21,569 bases of DNA from a virus. The DNA is taken from positions 1 to 21,569 of the IMG/VR virus record IMGVR_UViG_3300027759_000487; one strand, 5' to 3'. This document shows, piece after piece, positions 1-5,745 of the stretch (within the stretch, counting starts at the first letter, position 1; each line of letters begins with the position of its first letter). The notes under the pieces were generated by a model that was not told the origin of the DNA, did not search any database, and saw only the letters and a list, made by a program, of their open reading frames with translations. The position numbers and the translations under genes were made by a program.

Positions 1-2
1 CT

Positions 3-734
3 ATCACAGATATTGAACAGTTGAAGTTTGATATGATGAAGCAGTTGGATGAGATCAATCGTAATGATAAAGTGGTCATTGTTATTGACTCAGTAGGTAA
101 CTTGGCATCTAAGAAGGAAGTCGATGATGCTAATGACGGCAAGTCAGTTGCAGACATGAGTCGTGCAAAGTCGCTCAAGTCGTTCTTTCGTATGGTCACA
201 CCTCACCTGACACTCAAAGACATTCCTTTGCTTGCGGTAAATCATACATACAAAGAAATTGGTCTGTATCCTAAAGACATCATCGGTGGTGGCACAGGCA
301 TCTATTACTCAGCAGATACAATCTGGATCCTTGGGCGTCAGCAAGACAAAGACGCAGATGGTATCAACGGATACCACTTCATTATCAACGTCGAGAAGTC
401 ACGCTATGTCAAAGAGAAATCTAAAATCCCAATCACCGTTTCATATGAAGGTGGTATCAAGCGTTGGTCTGGGTTACTTGACCTTGCCCTTGAAGGCGGC
501 TATGTTGCTAAGCCTTCTAATGGTTGGTATGCTCTCGTGGATCGTGCTACTGGCGAAATAACAGGCAACAAGATGCGTGCCGCAGACATTGCAGATAACG
601 GAACTATCTGGAAACAGATCTTGTCTGATACTGATTTTGCAGAATACATCAAGAAGAAATATACACTAGTAAGCGGCAACCTTGTTAGTGAAGATGAACA
701 ACAACCAATCAATGTGGAGAGTGATGATGAATAA
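3..734 (+). CDS. uvsX: UvsX RecA-like recombinase, C-terminal part (5' end outside window)
   Basis: The reading frame is open from the first bases, so the gene starts upstream; the Walker A loop is outside the window. The visible part begins just before the Walker B strand (VIVIDSVGNLASKKE), followed by the ADMSRAKSLKSFFRMVTP segment, the VNHTY strand, GGTGIYYSAD and NVEKSRYVKEKSKIPI, all of which I recognise from T4 UvsX. In T4-like phages UvsX forms filaments on single-stranded DNA and drives strand exchange for recombination-dependent replication, working with UvsY, gp32 and gp41. The acidic tail (SEDEQQPINVESDDE) is typical. Its stop codon overlaps the start of the next gene, so translation is probably coupled. 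Identification is firm. Confidence 0.95.
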   Translation: MTDIEQLKFDMMKQLDEINRNDKVVIVIDSVGNLASKKEVDDANDGKSVADMSRAKSLKSFFRMVTPHLTLKDIPLLAVNHTYKEIGLYPKDIIGGGTGIYYSADTIWILGRQQDKDADGINGYHFIINVEKSRYVKEKSKIPITVSYEGGIKRWSGLLDLALEGGYVAKPSNGWYALVDRATGEITGNKMRAADIADNGTIWKQILSDTDFAEYIKKKYTLVSGNLVSEDEQQPINVESDDE

Positions 735-1233
735 AATTACAGTTGGTATTGAATCTGATGCTTTTGATCTTATCATTCAGCAGACATTAGTCGAGGACTA
801 TCGTTCCTTGTGTGATGAGGTTCGCCGTCTTGAAAATAAGTTTCGGAAACCGTATGAACAAGAAGATCTCAATGATTCTCGTAGGTTCCGTGATGGGTTG
901 GAGGCGATACTTCCTTATTACTTAATGTCAGATAAAGCACAAGCAATTATTGATGAGGAATATATCAAGAATGAATATTCTGATGGTGTAACTAATGCTG
1001 AATTTATCGATCCAACAAATCCTATGGAGCATGAAGTTGAATATTTCAAGGACTTGAAAGAAAAGCGTATTCAGATGCTTGAAGAGCAAGTTGAGTATTT
1101 GATGAAAGCACATCATTCACATCCGCCTGAACCTACTTTCGATGGTCGCAAGATTCATAGCGATCAGTGGGGCAAACGCTATGTAATGAACGAAAACGGC
1201 ATCCGCACCTATCTTGAGCCATTCGATGATTGA
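727..1233 (+). CDS. Unknown phage protein between uvsX and gene 41
   Basis: The frame is open from further upstream, but GGAGA at 716-720 best fits the ATG at 727 (another ATG lies at 724), which overlaps the uvsX stop. The 168-residue product is soluble and acidic, with charged helical stretches near residues 12-40 and a likely coiled-coil helix near residues 100-128 (many E, K, L), followed by a His/Pro-rich segment. No catalytic motif is visible. It occupies the position of T4 gene 40 (a head-assembly initiator), but I see no similarity and do not transfer that function. It is cotranslated with uvsX, so a replication or recombination accessory role is possible but not shown. Confidence 0.8.
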   Translation: MNKITVGIESDAFDLIIQQTLVEDYRSLCDEVRRLENKFRKPYEQEDLNDSRRFRDGLEAILPYYLMSDKAQAIIDEEYIKNEYSDGVTNAEFIDPTNPMEHEVEYFKDLKEKRIQMLEEQVEYLMKAHHSHPPEPTFDGRKIHSDQWGKRYVMNENGIRTYLEPFDD

Positions 1234-1504
1234 GATCCTCGAAGGCGAAGAAGAACAAGCAATGCGATTAATTGATGAGAGAGAAGATATGAAGAAAAAA
1301 GGTTACGTATCAGAGGATCACAATTTCTTTAGTATACCTTCAGACAATGTTTTTCTTGAAACTGTATGTGTCCATATCATAGGTGATAAGGTATTCATTG
1401 AAACAGAAGATGATTCTATTTGTCTTTCGATAGATCAGGCAAAGCGGTTGACATATTTCCTAAATGATCGTATTGTAAGGGTTGTTGACTTTGGAGAAGA
1501 TTAA
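1226..1504 (+). CDS. Unknown small acidic phage protein
   Basis: The start ATG at 1226 overlaps the upstream stop codon by 8 bases, the usual coupling in this genome; in-frame ATGs at 1262 and 1289 are alternatives. The 92-residue product is acidic, with a helical N-terminus rich in E/R/K and a beta-rich second half (HIIGDKVFIETEDDSICLSI) resembling a small single-domain binding protein. No signal peptide, membrane segment or known motif was seen. It sits between a uvsX-linked gene and the replicative helicase gene, 5 bases upstream of the latter, so it is probably expressed with the replication block. I do not recognise the family. Confidence 0.72.
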   Translation: MIEILEGEEEQAMRLIDEREDMKKKGYVSEDHNFFSIPSDNVFLETVCVHIIGDKVFIETEDDSICLSIDQAKRLTYFLNDRIVRVVDFGED

Positions 1505-1509
1505 AGTAA

Positions 1510-2886
1510 ATGATAGAAAAAACAATTATCAGTCATCTTATATTCAACGAGGCATTTGCTCGAAAGACATTGCCGTTCTTGAAAGATGAGTATTTTCATA
1601 ACCAACATGAAAAGACAGTATACAAACTTATTGATACCTATGTAAAGAAATACAATAGCACACCAACAAAGGAGGTGTTGCATATTGAGTTAAAGAATAG
1701 GGAAGGATTGTCTGAGACGATCTATAAAGATTCGAAAGTCCTTATTGATGATCTTACAGTTGAAAACACAGAAGTTCAATGGTTGTTAGATTCAACAGAG
1801 AAGTTCTGTCAGGAGAAAGCGATCTACAATGCTATCATGGCATCCATTAAAATACTGGACGATAAAACGGGCAGTTCCACTACCGGATCTATACCTACTC
1901 TCTTGTCAGATGCCCTTGGCGTTAGTTTTGATGTTTCTATTGGTCATGACTACTTTGCTAATGCTGATGACAGATTTGATTTCTATCATCGCAAGGAAGA
2001 ACACATTCCTTTCGACTTGGAGCTACTCAATAAGATTACAAAGGGGGGTCTGGTTAGAAAGACTCTCAATATTGCATTGGCTGGTACCGGTGTTGGCAAG
2101 TCTCTATTCATGTGTCATTGTGCTTCTTATAATCTGACACAAGGAAAGAATGTTCTGTATATTACCTTAGAAATGGCAGAAGAAAAGATTGCAGAACGTA
2201 TTGATGCTAACTTGCTAGATGTGACTGTTGATGAACTATCAACACTTTCTAAAGATTCATATGACAAGAAGATCAGTCGCCTACGTGAGAAAACGCTAGG
2301 CAAGTTAATCATCAAAGAGTATCCTACAGCATCTGCGGGATCCGGTCATTTTAGGCATTTGTTAAATGAACTTAGAATCAAGCGAAATTTTACTCCTGAT
2401 ATTATCTACATTGATTATCTTAATATATGCTCTAGTAGTCGTATTAAGTCTGGATCTAACGTTAACAGTTATACATACATTAAAGCTATTGCTGAGGAAC
2501 TGCGAGGGCTTGCTGTTGAGTTCAATGTGCCTGTTGTTTCTGCTACACAAACCACTCGTGGTGGTTACGGGAATTCAGATGTTGAACTCACTGATACCTC
2601 AGAGTCTTTCGGATTACCTGCAACGGCTGATCTGATGTTTGCTTTGATCTCGACCGAAGAACTAGAAGATCGTGGTCAGTTGATGTTGAAGCAGTTGAAG
2701 AATCGCTACAATGATCCTACAATGCATCGCCGCTTTGTTGTCGGCATCGACCGTGCTAAGATGCGTCTGTTTGATGTTGACTCGTCAGAACAGACACTAC
2801 AGGATGACAAACCCGTCTTTTCTAAATCCTCGTTTGGTCAAACCATGGATGCGGAAAAGAAAGAAAGATTCAAAAAGTTAAATTAG
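1510..2886 (+). CDS. 41: Replicative DNA helicase, DnaB/T4 gp41 type
   Basis: The 458-residue length is close to that of T4 gp41. An N-terminal helical domain (about residues 1-140) precedes a RecA-like ATPase domain. Walker A is AGTGVGKS at residues 191-198, with K197 and S198 as nucleotide-binding residues; YITLEMAEEKIAERIDA follows, then Walker B DIIYIDYLNI from residue 297, and the VVSATQTTRGGYGNSD segment with the conserved Gln of motif H3. The C-terminal LKNRYNDP and RRFVVGID strands complete the DnaB pattern. The enzyme unwinds DNA 5' to 3' on the lagging strand and recruits primase (gp61) to the fork. Gene order after uvsX matches T4 and its marine relatives. The ribosome-binding site is weak. 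Confidence 0.95.
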   Translation: MIEKTIISHLIFNEAFARKTLPFLKDEYFHNQHEKTVYKLIDTYVKKYNSTPTKEVLHIELKNREGLSETIYKDSKVLIDDLTVENTEVQWLLDSTEKFCQEKAIYNAIMASIKILDDKTGSSTTGSIPTLLSDALGVSFDVSIGHDYFANADDRFDFYHRKEEHIPFDLELLNKITKGGLVRKTLNIALAGTGVGKSLFMCHCASYNLTQGKNVLYITLEMAEEKIAERIDANLLDVTVDELSTLSKDSYDKKISRLREKTLGKLIIKEYPTASAGSGHFRHLLNELRIKRNFTPDIIYIDYLNICSSSRIKSGSNVNSYTYIKAIAEELRGLAVEFNVPVVSATQTTRGGYGNSDVELTDTSESFGLPATADLMFALISTEELEDRGQLMLKQLKNRYNDPTMHRRFVVGIDRAKMRLFDVDSSEQTLQDDKPVFSKSSFGQTMDAEKKERFKKLN

Positions 2887-2900
2887 TTTAAAAAGATTGG

Positions 2901-2936
2901 TTGACATTATTCTCCTCATGTGCTAGATTGAATAAT
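2901..2936 (+). promoter_or_regulatory. Early sigma70-type promoter inside an inverted repeat
   Basis: TTGACA at 2901-2906, a 17-base spacer and TAGATT at 2924-2929 preceded by TGC (extended -10). Transcription should begin near 2936 and read the gene at 2956. The spacer holds the left arm of an 11-bp perfect inverted repeat whose right arm covers the ribosome-binding site. Confidence 0.85.
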
Positions 2937-2950
2937 AGGACATGAGGAGA
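2911..2950 (+). repeat. 11-bp perfect inverted repeat hiding a ribosome-binding site
   Basis: TCTCCTCATGT at 2911-2921 is the exact reverse complement of ACATGAGGAGA at 2940-2950, with 18 bases between. The right arm contains GAGGAG (2944-2949), the Shine-Dalgarno sequence of the gene at 2956. The left arm lies upstream of the expected transcription start, so only RNA reading through from the helicase side can form this hairpin. Confidence 0.85.
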
Positions 2951-2955
2951 GAACC

Positions 2956-3222
2956 ATGAAATTGAATCTGACAGCAGAAAAAATCTCAGAAATGAATGGT
3001 ATGAATTTCAATGATGCAGTGCAGTTCGCATTGTCCATCATTGATTCTGCACATAAGAATTCAGTAGATGTTACAGACAAGATGAAGATCGTCCGTCTGA
3101 AATATAATATCTCGACAAAAAAGAACACCGTTCAGTTGATGAAAATGTTCTATGATATCATGTTGTCCGGTGAAGGACATGCAGTAAAAGGTTCGAAGTG
3201 GAAGAAACACTATGCAAAATGA
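2956..3222 (+). CDS. Unknown phage protein (88 aa)
   Basis: The start is set by GAGGAG at 2944-2949, seven bases before the ATG. The product is a small, mostly helical, basic protein ending in a Lys/Gly/Trp-rich tail (GEGHAVKGSKWKKHYAK), which could bind nucleic acid. No enzyme motif, signal peptide or membrane segment is seen. It begins a short early operon and overlaps the next gene by 11 bases. Its expression is likely tied to the promoter embedded in an inverted repeat just upstream, with read-through RNA poorly translated. I do not know its function. Confidence 0.8.
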   Translation: MKLNLTAEKISEMNGMNFNDAVQFALSIIDSAHKNSVDVTDKMKIVRLKYNISTKKNTVQLMKMFYDIMLSGEGHAVKGSKWKKHYAK

Positions 3223-3766
3223 TCTCGCCTATAATCCCTATACAACTGAATCTTATTACAAGAACCTAGAAATGGGCGAGAAGGGTGAATGTTTCATCCT
3301 CGGCAATTTGTATGCAGAATTTCATCATTGTAAGATCATGCGTGCCGCAGAATATGGTCGTATTCTTAAGCAGCAGAACGCAGAAGTTATCTATACGGGA
3401 TCTGATTATAGATGGCGTAAGATGGTGTTACCTGACTTCTTGGTCGTCTTTCCTGGCGGAAGAAAAGTGTTAGTTGAGGTAAAATGCAAGAAAGGTTTCA
3501 ATGATAGTTTGAATCTTAGTTGCCATGAAGCAAAGCATTATCTGTCGATTGCTGAGTTGATTGATGCAGATTTTGAATTGAGATTTATCTGCAAAGGTGA
3601 CAAGACTATCTATAGATTGACACCTGAGGACCTCAAGAGACCGGCAGAGAAGCGGCAGAATCAGTTTAAACCTAATAGTCCTTACTTTCTCTATCGCAAG
3701 GAAGATCTCGAAGTTCTAATGACAGATGTGCCTGTGGATATCTTTACTCCTAGCAAAAATAATTAA
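3212..3766 (+). CDS. PD-(D/E)XK nuclease-like phage protein
   Basis: The start ATG at 3212 lies within the end of the upstream gene. The 184-residue product carries the spacing of a PD-(D/E)XK active site: LPDFLVVF gives P74-D75, and VLVEVKCKK gives E89-x-K91, in a beta-hairpin context, with an acidic residue in an N-terminal helix (GEKGE, about residues 22-26) that could complete the site. Such folds occur in resolvases, restriction-type nucleases and CRISPR-associated nucleases. Here it would be a small cytoplasmic early protein, perhaps acting on host DNA or replication intermediates. The fold call rests on motif and spacing only; substrate and role are unknown. Confidence 0.7.
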   Translation: MQNDLAYNPYTTESYYKNLEMGEKGECFILGNLYAEFHHCKIMRAAEYGRILKQQNAEVIYTGSDYRWRKMVLPDFLVVFPGGRKVLVEVKCKKGFNDSLNLSCHEAKHYLSIAELIDADFELRFICKGDKTIYRLTPEDLKRPAEKRQNQFKPNSPYFLYRKEDLEVLMTDVPVDIFTPSKNN

Positions 3767-3784
3767 TTTCTTTAAAAAATCTGC

Positions 3785-3824
3785 TTGACATAATTCCGAT
3801 AATGTCCTATATTTAATTATAGGA
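3785..3824 (+). promoter_or_regulatory. Early promoter, cassette copy 1
   Basis: TTGACA at 3785-3790, 17-base spacer, TATATT at 3808-3813. TCCTATA (3805-3811) and TATAGGA (3818-3824) form a 7-bp inverted repeat over the -10 and start region. The stretch from -10 through TTTAATTATAGGAT recurs at three other promoters in the window. Confidence 0.88.
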
Positions 3825-3843
3825 TATGATGAAGGGAAAAAAG

Positions 3844-4323
3844 ATGAACAAGTATTGGATCAAGAAGCAGCATAATTTCTTTGTTACAGATGCCGCTTGG
3901 TATGACAAGAAAACTTCTAGGAAGGTTCGTATCCTGGCAGAAACCGTTGAGCGTGTACTGCCTACCATTCGTGAGATCTTGGGTCTCAAAGAAGATGATG
4001 CCTATGTAGTCATCGGCGCTATCAAAGCACAACTCACTTCTGGTTGCTGGTATCCTTGCAAGAAAGAAGCCCGTGTTGACTATCGTGTCTATACGGTCAA
4101 TTCTTGCATCGAGACTCTCGCTCACGAACTGGTTCATGCTCAGCAGTATGCTCAAGGTCGCTTGACTCAAAAATGCGGTGTCTTCCATTGGAATGATCAG
4201 GCGATGGGCAAGCACCCAACCTCTCATGCAAAGTATCTTGCTCTGCCTTGGGAAGTAGAAGCACGCTCGAAGGCAAAAGAAATAATAATTATTTTGAAAG
4301 ATATGGGTCTTCTGAACAGCTAA
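3844..4323 (+). CDS. SprT-like zinc metallopeptidase-fold protein (first of two)
   Basis: GAAGGG at 3831-3836 selects the ATG at 3844 over in-frame ATGs at 3826 and 3829. The 159-residue product carries HELVH at residues 94-98 (zinc-binding histidines and catalytic Glu) in an AHELVHAQQYAQG helix, followed by a PWEVEA segment at about 135-140 that supplies candidate third ligands (E137, E139). This is the minigluzincin/SprT-like pattern known from phage and bacterial small metalloproteins. A paralogue with the same layout lies at 18602-19105. It is transcribed from its own early promoter. Substrate unknown; proteolysis of a host protein early in infection is inference. Confidence 0.75.
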   Translation: MNKYWIKKQHNFFVTDAAWYDKKTSRKVRILAETVERVLPTIREILGLKEDDAYVVIGAIKAQLTSGCWYPCKKEARVDYRVYTVNSCIETLAHELVHAQQYAQGRLTQKCGVFHWNDQAMGKHPTSHAKYLALPWEVEARSKAKEIIIILKDMGLLNS

Positions 4324-4327
4324 TCGG

Positions 4328-4361
4328 TTGACATTAATTCAAAACCGTGTATAATAATACA
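4328..4361 (+). promoter_or_regulatory. Early sigma70-type promoter
   Basis: TTGACA at 4328-4333, 16-base spacer, TATAAT at 4350-4355 with TG just upstream of the -10. It starts five bases after the preceding stop codon and serves the gene at 4389. Confidence 0.85.
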
Positions 4362-4388
4362 TGAAGATTCAAAAAAGGATATAATGAT

Positions 4389-4595
4389 ATGGCAAAAGTA
4401 GAACGTGATATCGCCGCTGAAGTCTCAACCTTCACGGCAAATGGTTACAAGAATGATGGTACCTATAACTTTGCATGTGGTGTAATGGAATCTGTATTGG
4501 TTCAAGCACTTCGTGATCTTCCTAAATTCAAGCGTGATATTCTCTTGGATCGCCTTGCATATCTTGATGCAACATATTTTCGAAAGAATGGTTGA
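4389..4595 (+). CDS. Unknown small phage protein (68 aa)
   Basis: AAGGA at 4375-4379 precedes the ATG by nine bases. The product is a soluble, helical 68-residue protein with an Ala/Asn/Gly-rich middle and a C-terminal helix (LPKFKRDILLDRLAYLDATYF). No motif is recognised. It is a single-gene early module: a promoter lies directly upstream, and the stop codon TGA (4593-4595) is inside the TTGACA of the next promoter, a compact arrangement that is repeated at 4783-4785. Confidence 0.75.
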   Translation: MAKVERDIAAEVSTFTANGYKNDGTYNFACGVMESVLVQALRDLPKFKRDILLDRLAYLDATYFRKNG

Positions 4596-4630
4596 CATTA
4601 TTATTAAAAGATCTTATATTTAATTATAGG
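4592..4630 (+). promoter_or_regulatory. Early promoter, cassette copy 2, overlapping a stop codon
   Basis: TTGACA at 4592-4597 contains the TGA stop of the preceding gene; 17-base spacer; TATATT at 4615-4620, followed by the repeated TTTAATTATAGGATGAATTGAA tract split here as TATAGG then ATGAATTGAA. It drives the 43-codon gene at 4654. Confidence 0.88.
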
Positions 4631-4653
4631 ATGAATTGAAACAGGAGATTGAC

Positions 4654-4785
4654 ATGTTTGTAGCTTATAACCACAATGGTACAGAAATTTGCCGCAACGC
4701 TGATCTTGGCAACCTGATGGAAGAAGTTATGTTCTATGAGGAAGTCACGGGAAATAAATGTTCAATTGAAAAAATATCTGATTGA
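4654..4785 (+). CDS. Unknown 43-residue phage peptide
   Basis: This gene is supported by its own early promoter (4592-4630), an AGGAG ribosome-binding site at 4643-4647 six bases before the ATG, and a stop codon (4783-4785) embedded in the next promoter's -35, the same design as its neighbour. The peptide is acidic and soluble with two cysteines (C13, C36) and no membrane segment. Very small early proteins of T4-like phages often bind host enzymes, but nothing here identifies a target. Confidence 0.65.
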   Translation: MFVAYNHNGTEICRNADLGNLMEEVMFYEEVTGNKCSIEKISD

Positions 4786-4816
4786 CATTAATTCGAATAT
4801 ATGCTAGATTAAATAA
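4782..4816 (+). promoter_or_regulatory. Early promoter upstream of a membrane peptide and the tRNA leader
   Basis: TTGACA at 4782-4787 overlaps the preceding TGA stop; 17-base spacer; TAGATT at 4805-4810 with TGC extension. No terminator is visible between here and the boxA leader, so it may also feed the tRNA operon. Confidence 0.85.
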
Positions 4817-4838
4817 CAGAAACAAAAAGGAGAATAAA

Positions 4839-4949
4839 ATGGGTCCGAATATCACACTTACTGCTTTTGATGGATTGGTCATGTTTGGTCCCGTATTGGT
4901 CCTTTTGACTTTCTTCTTCGTTGGCAATTATTTTGCACAAAGATCGTAA
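4839..4949 (+). CDS. 36-residue single-span membrane peptide
   Basis: AAGGAG (4827-4832) precedes the ATG at good spacing and a promoter lies just upstream. The peptide has one hydrophobic segment (about residues 12-32, VMFGPVLVLLTFFFVGNYF) with a short polar N-terminus and a basic C-terminus (QRS), so it should sit once in the inner membrane. It could modulate a membrane protein or act in exclusion; there is no direct evidence. It is the last protein gene before the boxA leader and the tRNA array. Confidence 0.65.
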   Translation: MGPNITLTAFDGLVMFGPVLVLLTFFFVGNYFAQRS

Positions 4950-4982
4950 AAAATTTACATATATAATACACGATATTAATAA

Positions 4983-5034
4983 CGCTCTTTGACAATTTAG
5001 GAAGAACAACAACAACAACGAAAGTTGTTTCTTC
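4983..5034 (+). promoter_or_regulatory. nut-like antitermination element: boxA plus boxB-like hairpin
   Basis: CGCTCTTTGACAATTTA at 4983-4999 differs at two positions from the boxA of E. coli rRNA operons (TGCTCTTTAACAATTTA) and also resembles lambda boxA. Just downstream, AACAAC (5014-5019), a GAAA loop and GTTGTT (5024-5029) form a hairpin with a GNRA loop; GAAGAA (5001-5006) can also pair with TTCTTC (5029-5034), giving a longer competing stem. BoxA followed by a small hairpin is the layout of nut sites that load NusB/NusE and other Nus factors. Placed at the head of a long untranslated and tRNA-rich transcript, it suggests antitermination. Function is inferred. Confidence 0.6.
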
Positions 5035-5036
5035 AC

Positions 5037-5171
5037 AGACACTACACGGGGTACCGCCTATGGACGCATAGGCTAATGAGCGATTGGGCCATCATACCGC
5101 TCTAAGACAACCTGACCAATGGCTAAGGAACGGAAGCACCGGACTCCGAAATTCGGTTCAATGTAGTGTCT
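5037..5171 (+). ncRNA. Structured non-tRNA RNA closed by a 9-bp stem
   Basis: AGACACTAC (5037-5045) pairs perfectly with GTAGTGTCT (5163-5171), enclosing 117 bases. Inside are a 7-bp hairpin GCCTATG-GACG-CATAGGC (5056-5073), a 5-bp stem GAGCG/CGCTC (5078-5082 with 5098-5102), a short stem near CGGAAGCACCG (5131-5141), and two competing long-range pairings (ATTGG 5083-5087 with CCAAT 5116-5120; GCCAT 5088-5092 with ATGGC 5119-5123). No open reading frame or tRNA fold fits. T4 encodes two stable RNAs of unknown role (species C and D) in its tRNA cluster, so this may be an analogue. I cannot match it to a known family; a tRNA-Asn gene follows 16 bases later. Confidence 0.6.
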
Positions 5172-5187
5172 TTGTAGAAACAATTAT

Positions 5188-5262
5188 TGGAATGTGGCGC
5201 AGCGGTAGCGCAGGTGACTGTTAATCACTTGGTCGCAGGTTCGAATCCTGCCATTCCAGCCA
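5188..5262 (+). tRNA. tRNA-Asn (GTT)
   Basis: Acceptor TGGAATG/CATTCCA, D stem GCGC/GCGC, anticodon arm GGTGA-CTGTTAA-TCACT, T arm GCAGG-TTCGAAT-CCTGC, discriminator G and encoded CCA. First tRNA after the structured leader; only three bases separate it from the next tRNA-like gene. Confidence 0.95.
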
Positions 5263-5265
5263 AGA

Positions 5266-5334
5266 TTGCGCTTAGTGTAATGGTAGCACAAGTGGTTTTC
5301 ATCACAAAAGAGCGGTTCGATTCCGCAGCGCAAA
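5266..5334 (+). tRNA. tRNA-Glu-like (TTC), degenerate anticodon arm, no CCA
   Basis: Acceptor TTGCGCT/AGCGCAA, D arm GTGT-AATGGTA-GCAC and T arm GCGG-TTCGATT-CCGC are all present, and TTTTCA reads as a TTC anticodon loop. The anticodon stem is defective: GTGG faces only TCAC, as if one C was lost, giving a 6-base loop or a G-U closing pair. It is the only one of the 22 without an encoded CCA. It may be a decaying tRNA-Glu or a tRNA-like RNA. Confidence 0.6.
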
Positions 5335-5341
5335 AGAGTTT

Positions 5342-5426
5342 GGACAGGTGGGTGAGTGGTTAATACCAGGAGACTGTAAATCTCCCGCCTCAGGCTACGT
5401 TAGTTCGAATCTAACCCTGTCCACCA
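5342..5426 (+). tRNA. tRNA-Tyr (GTA), class II
   Basis: Acceptor GGACAGG/CCTGTCC, anticodon arm GGAGA-CTGTAAA-TCTCC, a long variable arm (CGCCTCAGGC), T arm GTTAG-TTCGAAT-CTAAC, discriminator A and encoded CCA. The long arm is normal for bacterial tRNA-Tyr. Confidence 0.95.
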
Positions 5427-5641
5427 GTTACCGGTTCCAGTCGTCCGGTCTACTACTGGCAAGTTATCGTCCGCATGATTAAGTTGCATCGCTAGATAGC
5501 CCAAGGGTAAGATGTAGATAAAACTGGCAAGGTGTGCGCTAACCGTAAGGTGATGCGTATTGGTGTTGGTCGACACTCCAAATAGTCGACAAGTCCTGTT
5601 GATATCATGGTCGACCATGGTTAAGATGGGCACCAAATTTT
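5427..5641 (+). ncRNA. Structured 215-base spacer within the tRNA array, possible second non-tRNA RNA
   Basis: No start-to-stop gene and no tRNA T arm can be fitted here, although every other gap in the array is much shorter. Pairings include ACCGG/CCGGT just after tRNA-Tyr, GCATCGC/GTGATGC enclosing about 60 bases in the middle, GTCGAC repeated on both sides of a 10-base loop near 5569-5590, and the 14-bp palindrome CATGGTCGACCATG near 5608-5621; GTCGAC thus occurs three times within about 55 bases. The segment ends in GGGCACCA, like several tRNA 3' ends here, which may mark a tRNA remnant. Either a stable RNA or a decayed tRNA region. Confidence 0.4.
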
Positions 5642-5717
5642 GGGGAATTAGCTCAGTTGGGAGAGCGATTGCTTTGCAAGCAATAGGTCGTCGGTTCGAT
5701 CCCGTCATTCTCCACCA
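5642..5717 (+). tRNA. tRNA-Ala (TGC)
   Basis: Acceptor GGGGAAT/ATTCTCC, D stem GCTC/GAGC, anticodon arm ATTGC-TTTGCAA-GCAAT, T arm with one mismatch around TTCGATC, discriminator A and encoded CCA. Confidence 0.95.
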
Positions 5718-5719
5718 AT

Positions 5720-5727
5720 AATAAATA
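5720..5727 (+). promoter_or_regulatory. T4-type late promoter motif (AATAAATA)
   Basis: The octamer lies six bases before the AAGGAG ribosome-binding site of the capsid-targeted protein gene at 5746. NATAAATA is the late promoter of T4-like phages, read by the gp55 sigma factor. A late promoter fits a head-packaged product. Confidence 0.6.
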
Positions 5728-5745
5728 TCTAAAAGGAGTATCCAA

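Noticed and set aside
4954-4979. Promoter from TTTACA (4954-4959) and TATAAT (4962-4967) just before boxA
   Set aside because: Spacing between any -35-like and -10-like hexamers is wrong; TATAAT has no acceptable -35, so I leave the upstream 4782 promoter as the supported one.
5037-5171. tmRNA, RNase P RNA or glutamine riboswitch
   Set aside because: No tRNA-like T arm with CCA, no tag frame, none of the conserved RNase P blocks; GGAACGGAAG only superficially resembles the glutamine riboswitch core and the order of elements differs.
5427-5641. A complete tRNA in the large spacer (GCATCGC/GTGATGC as acceptor, or GCCCA/TGGGC ending in ACCA)
   Set aside because: Neither option gives a T arm or anticodon arm of normal size; kept only as a structured region.
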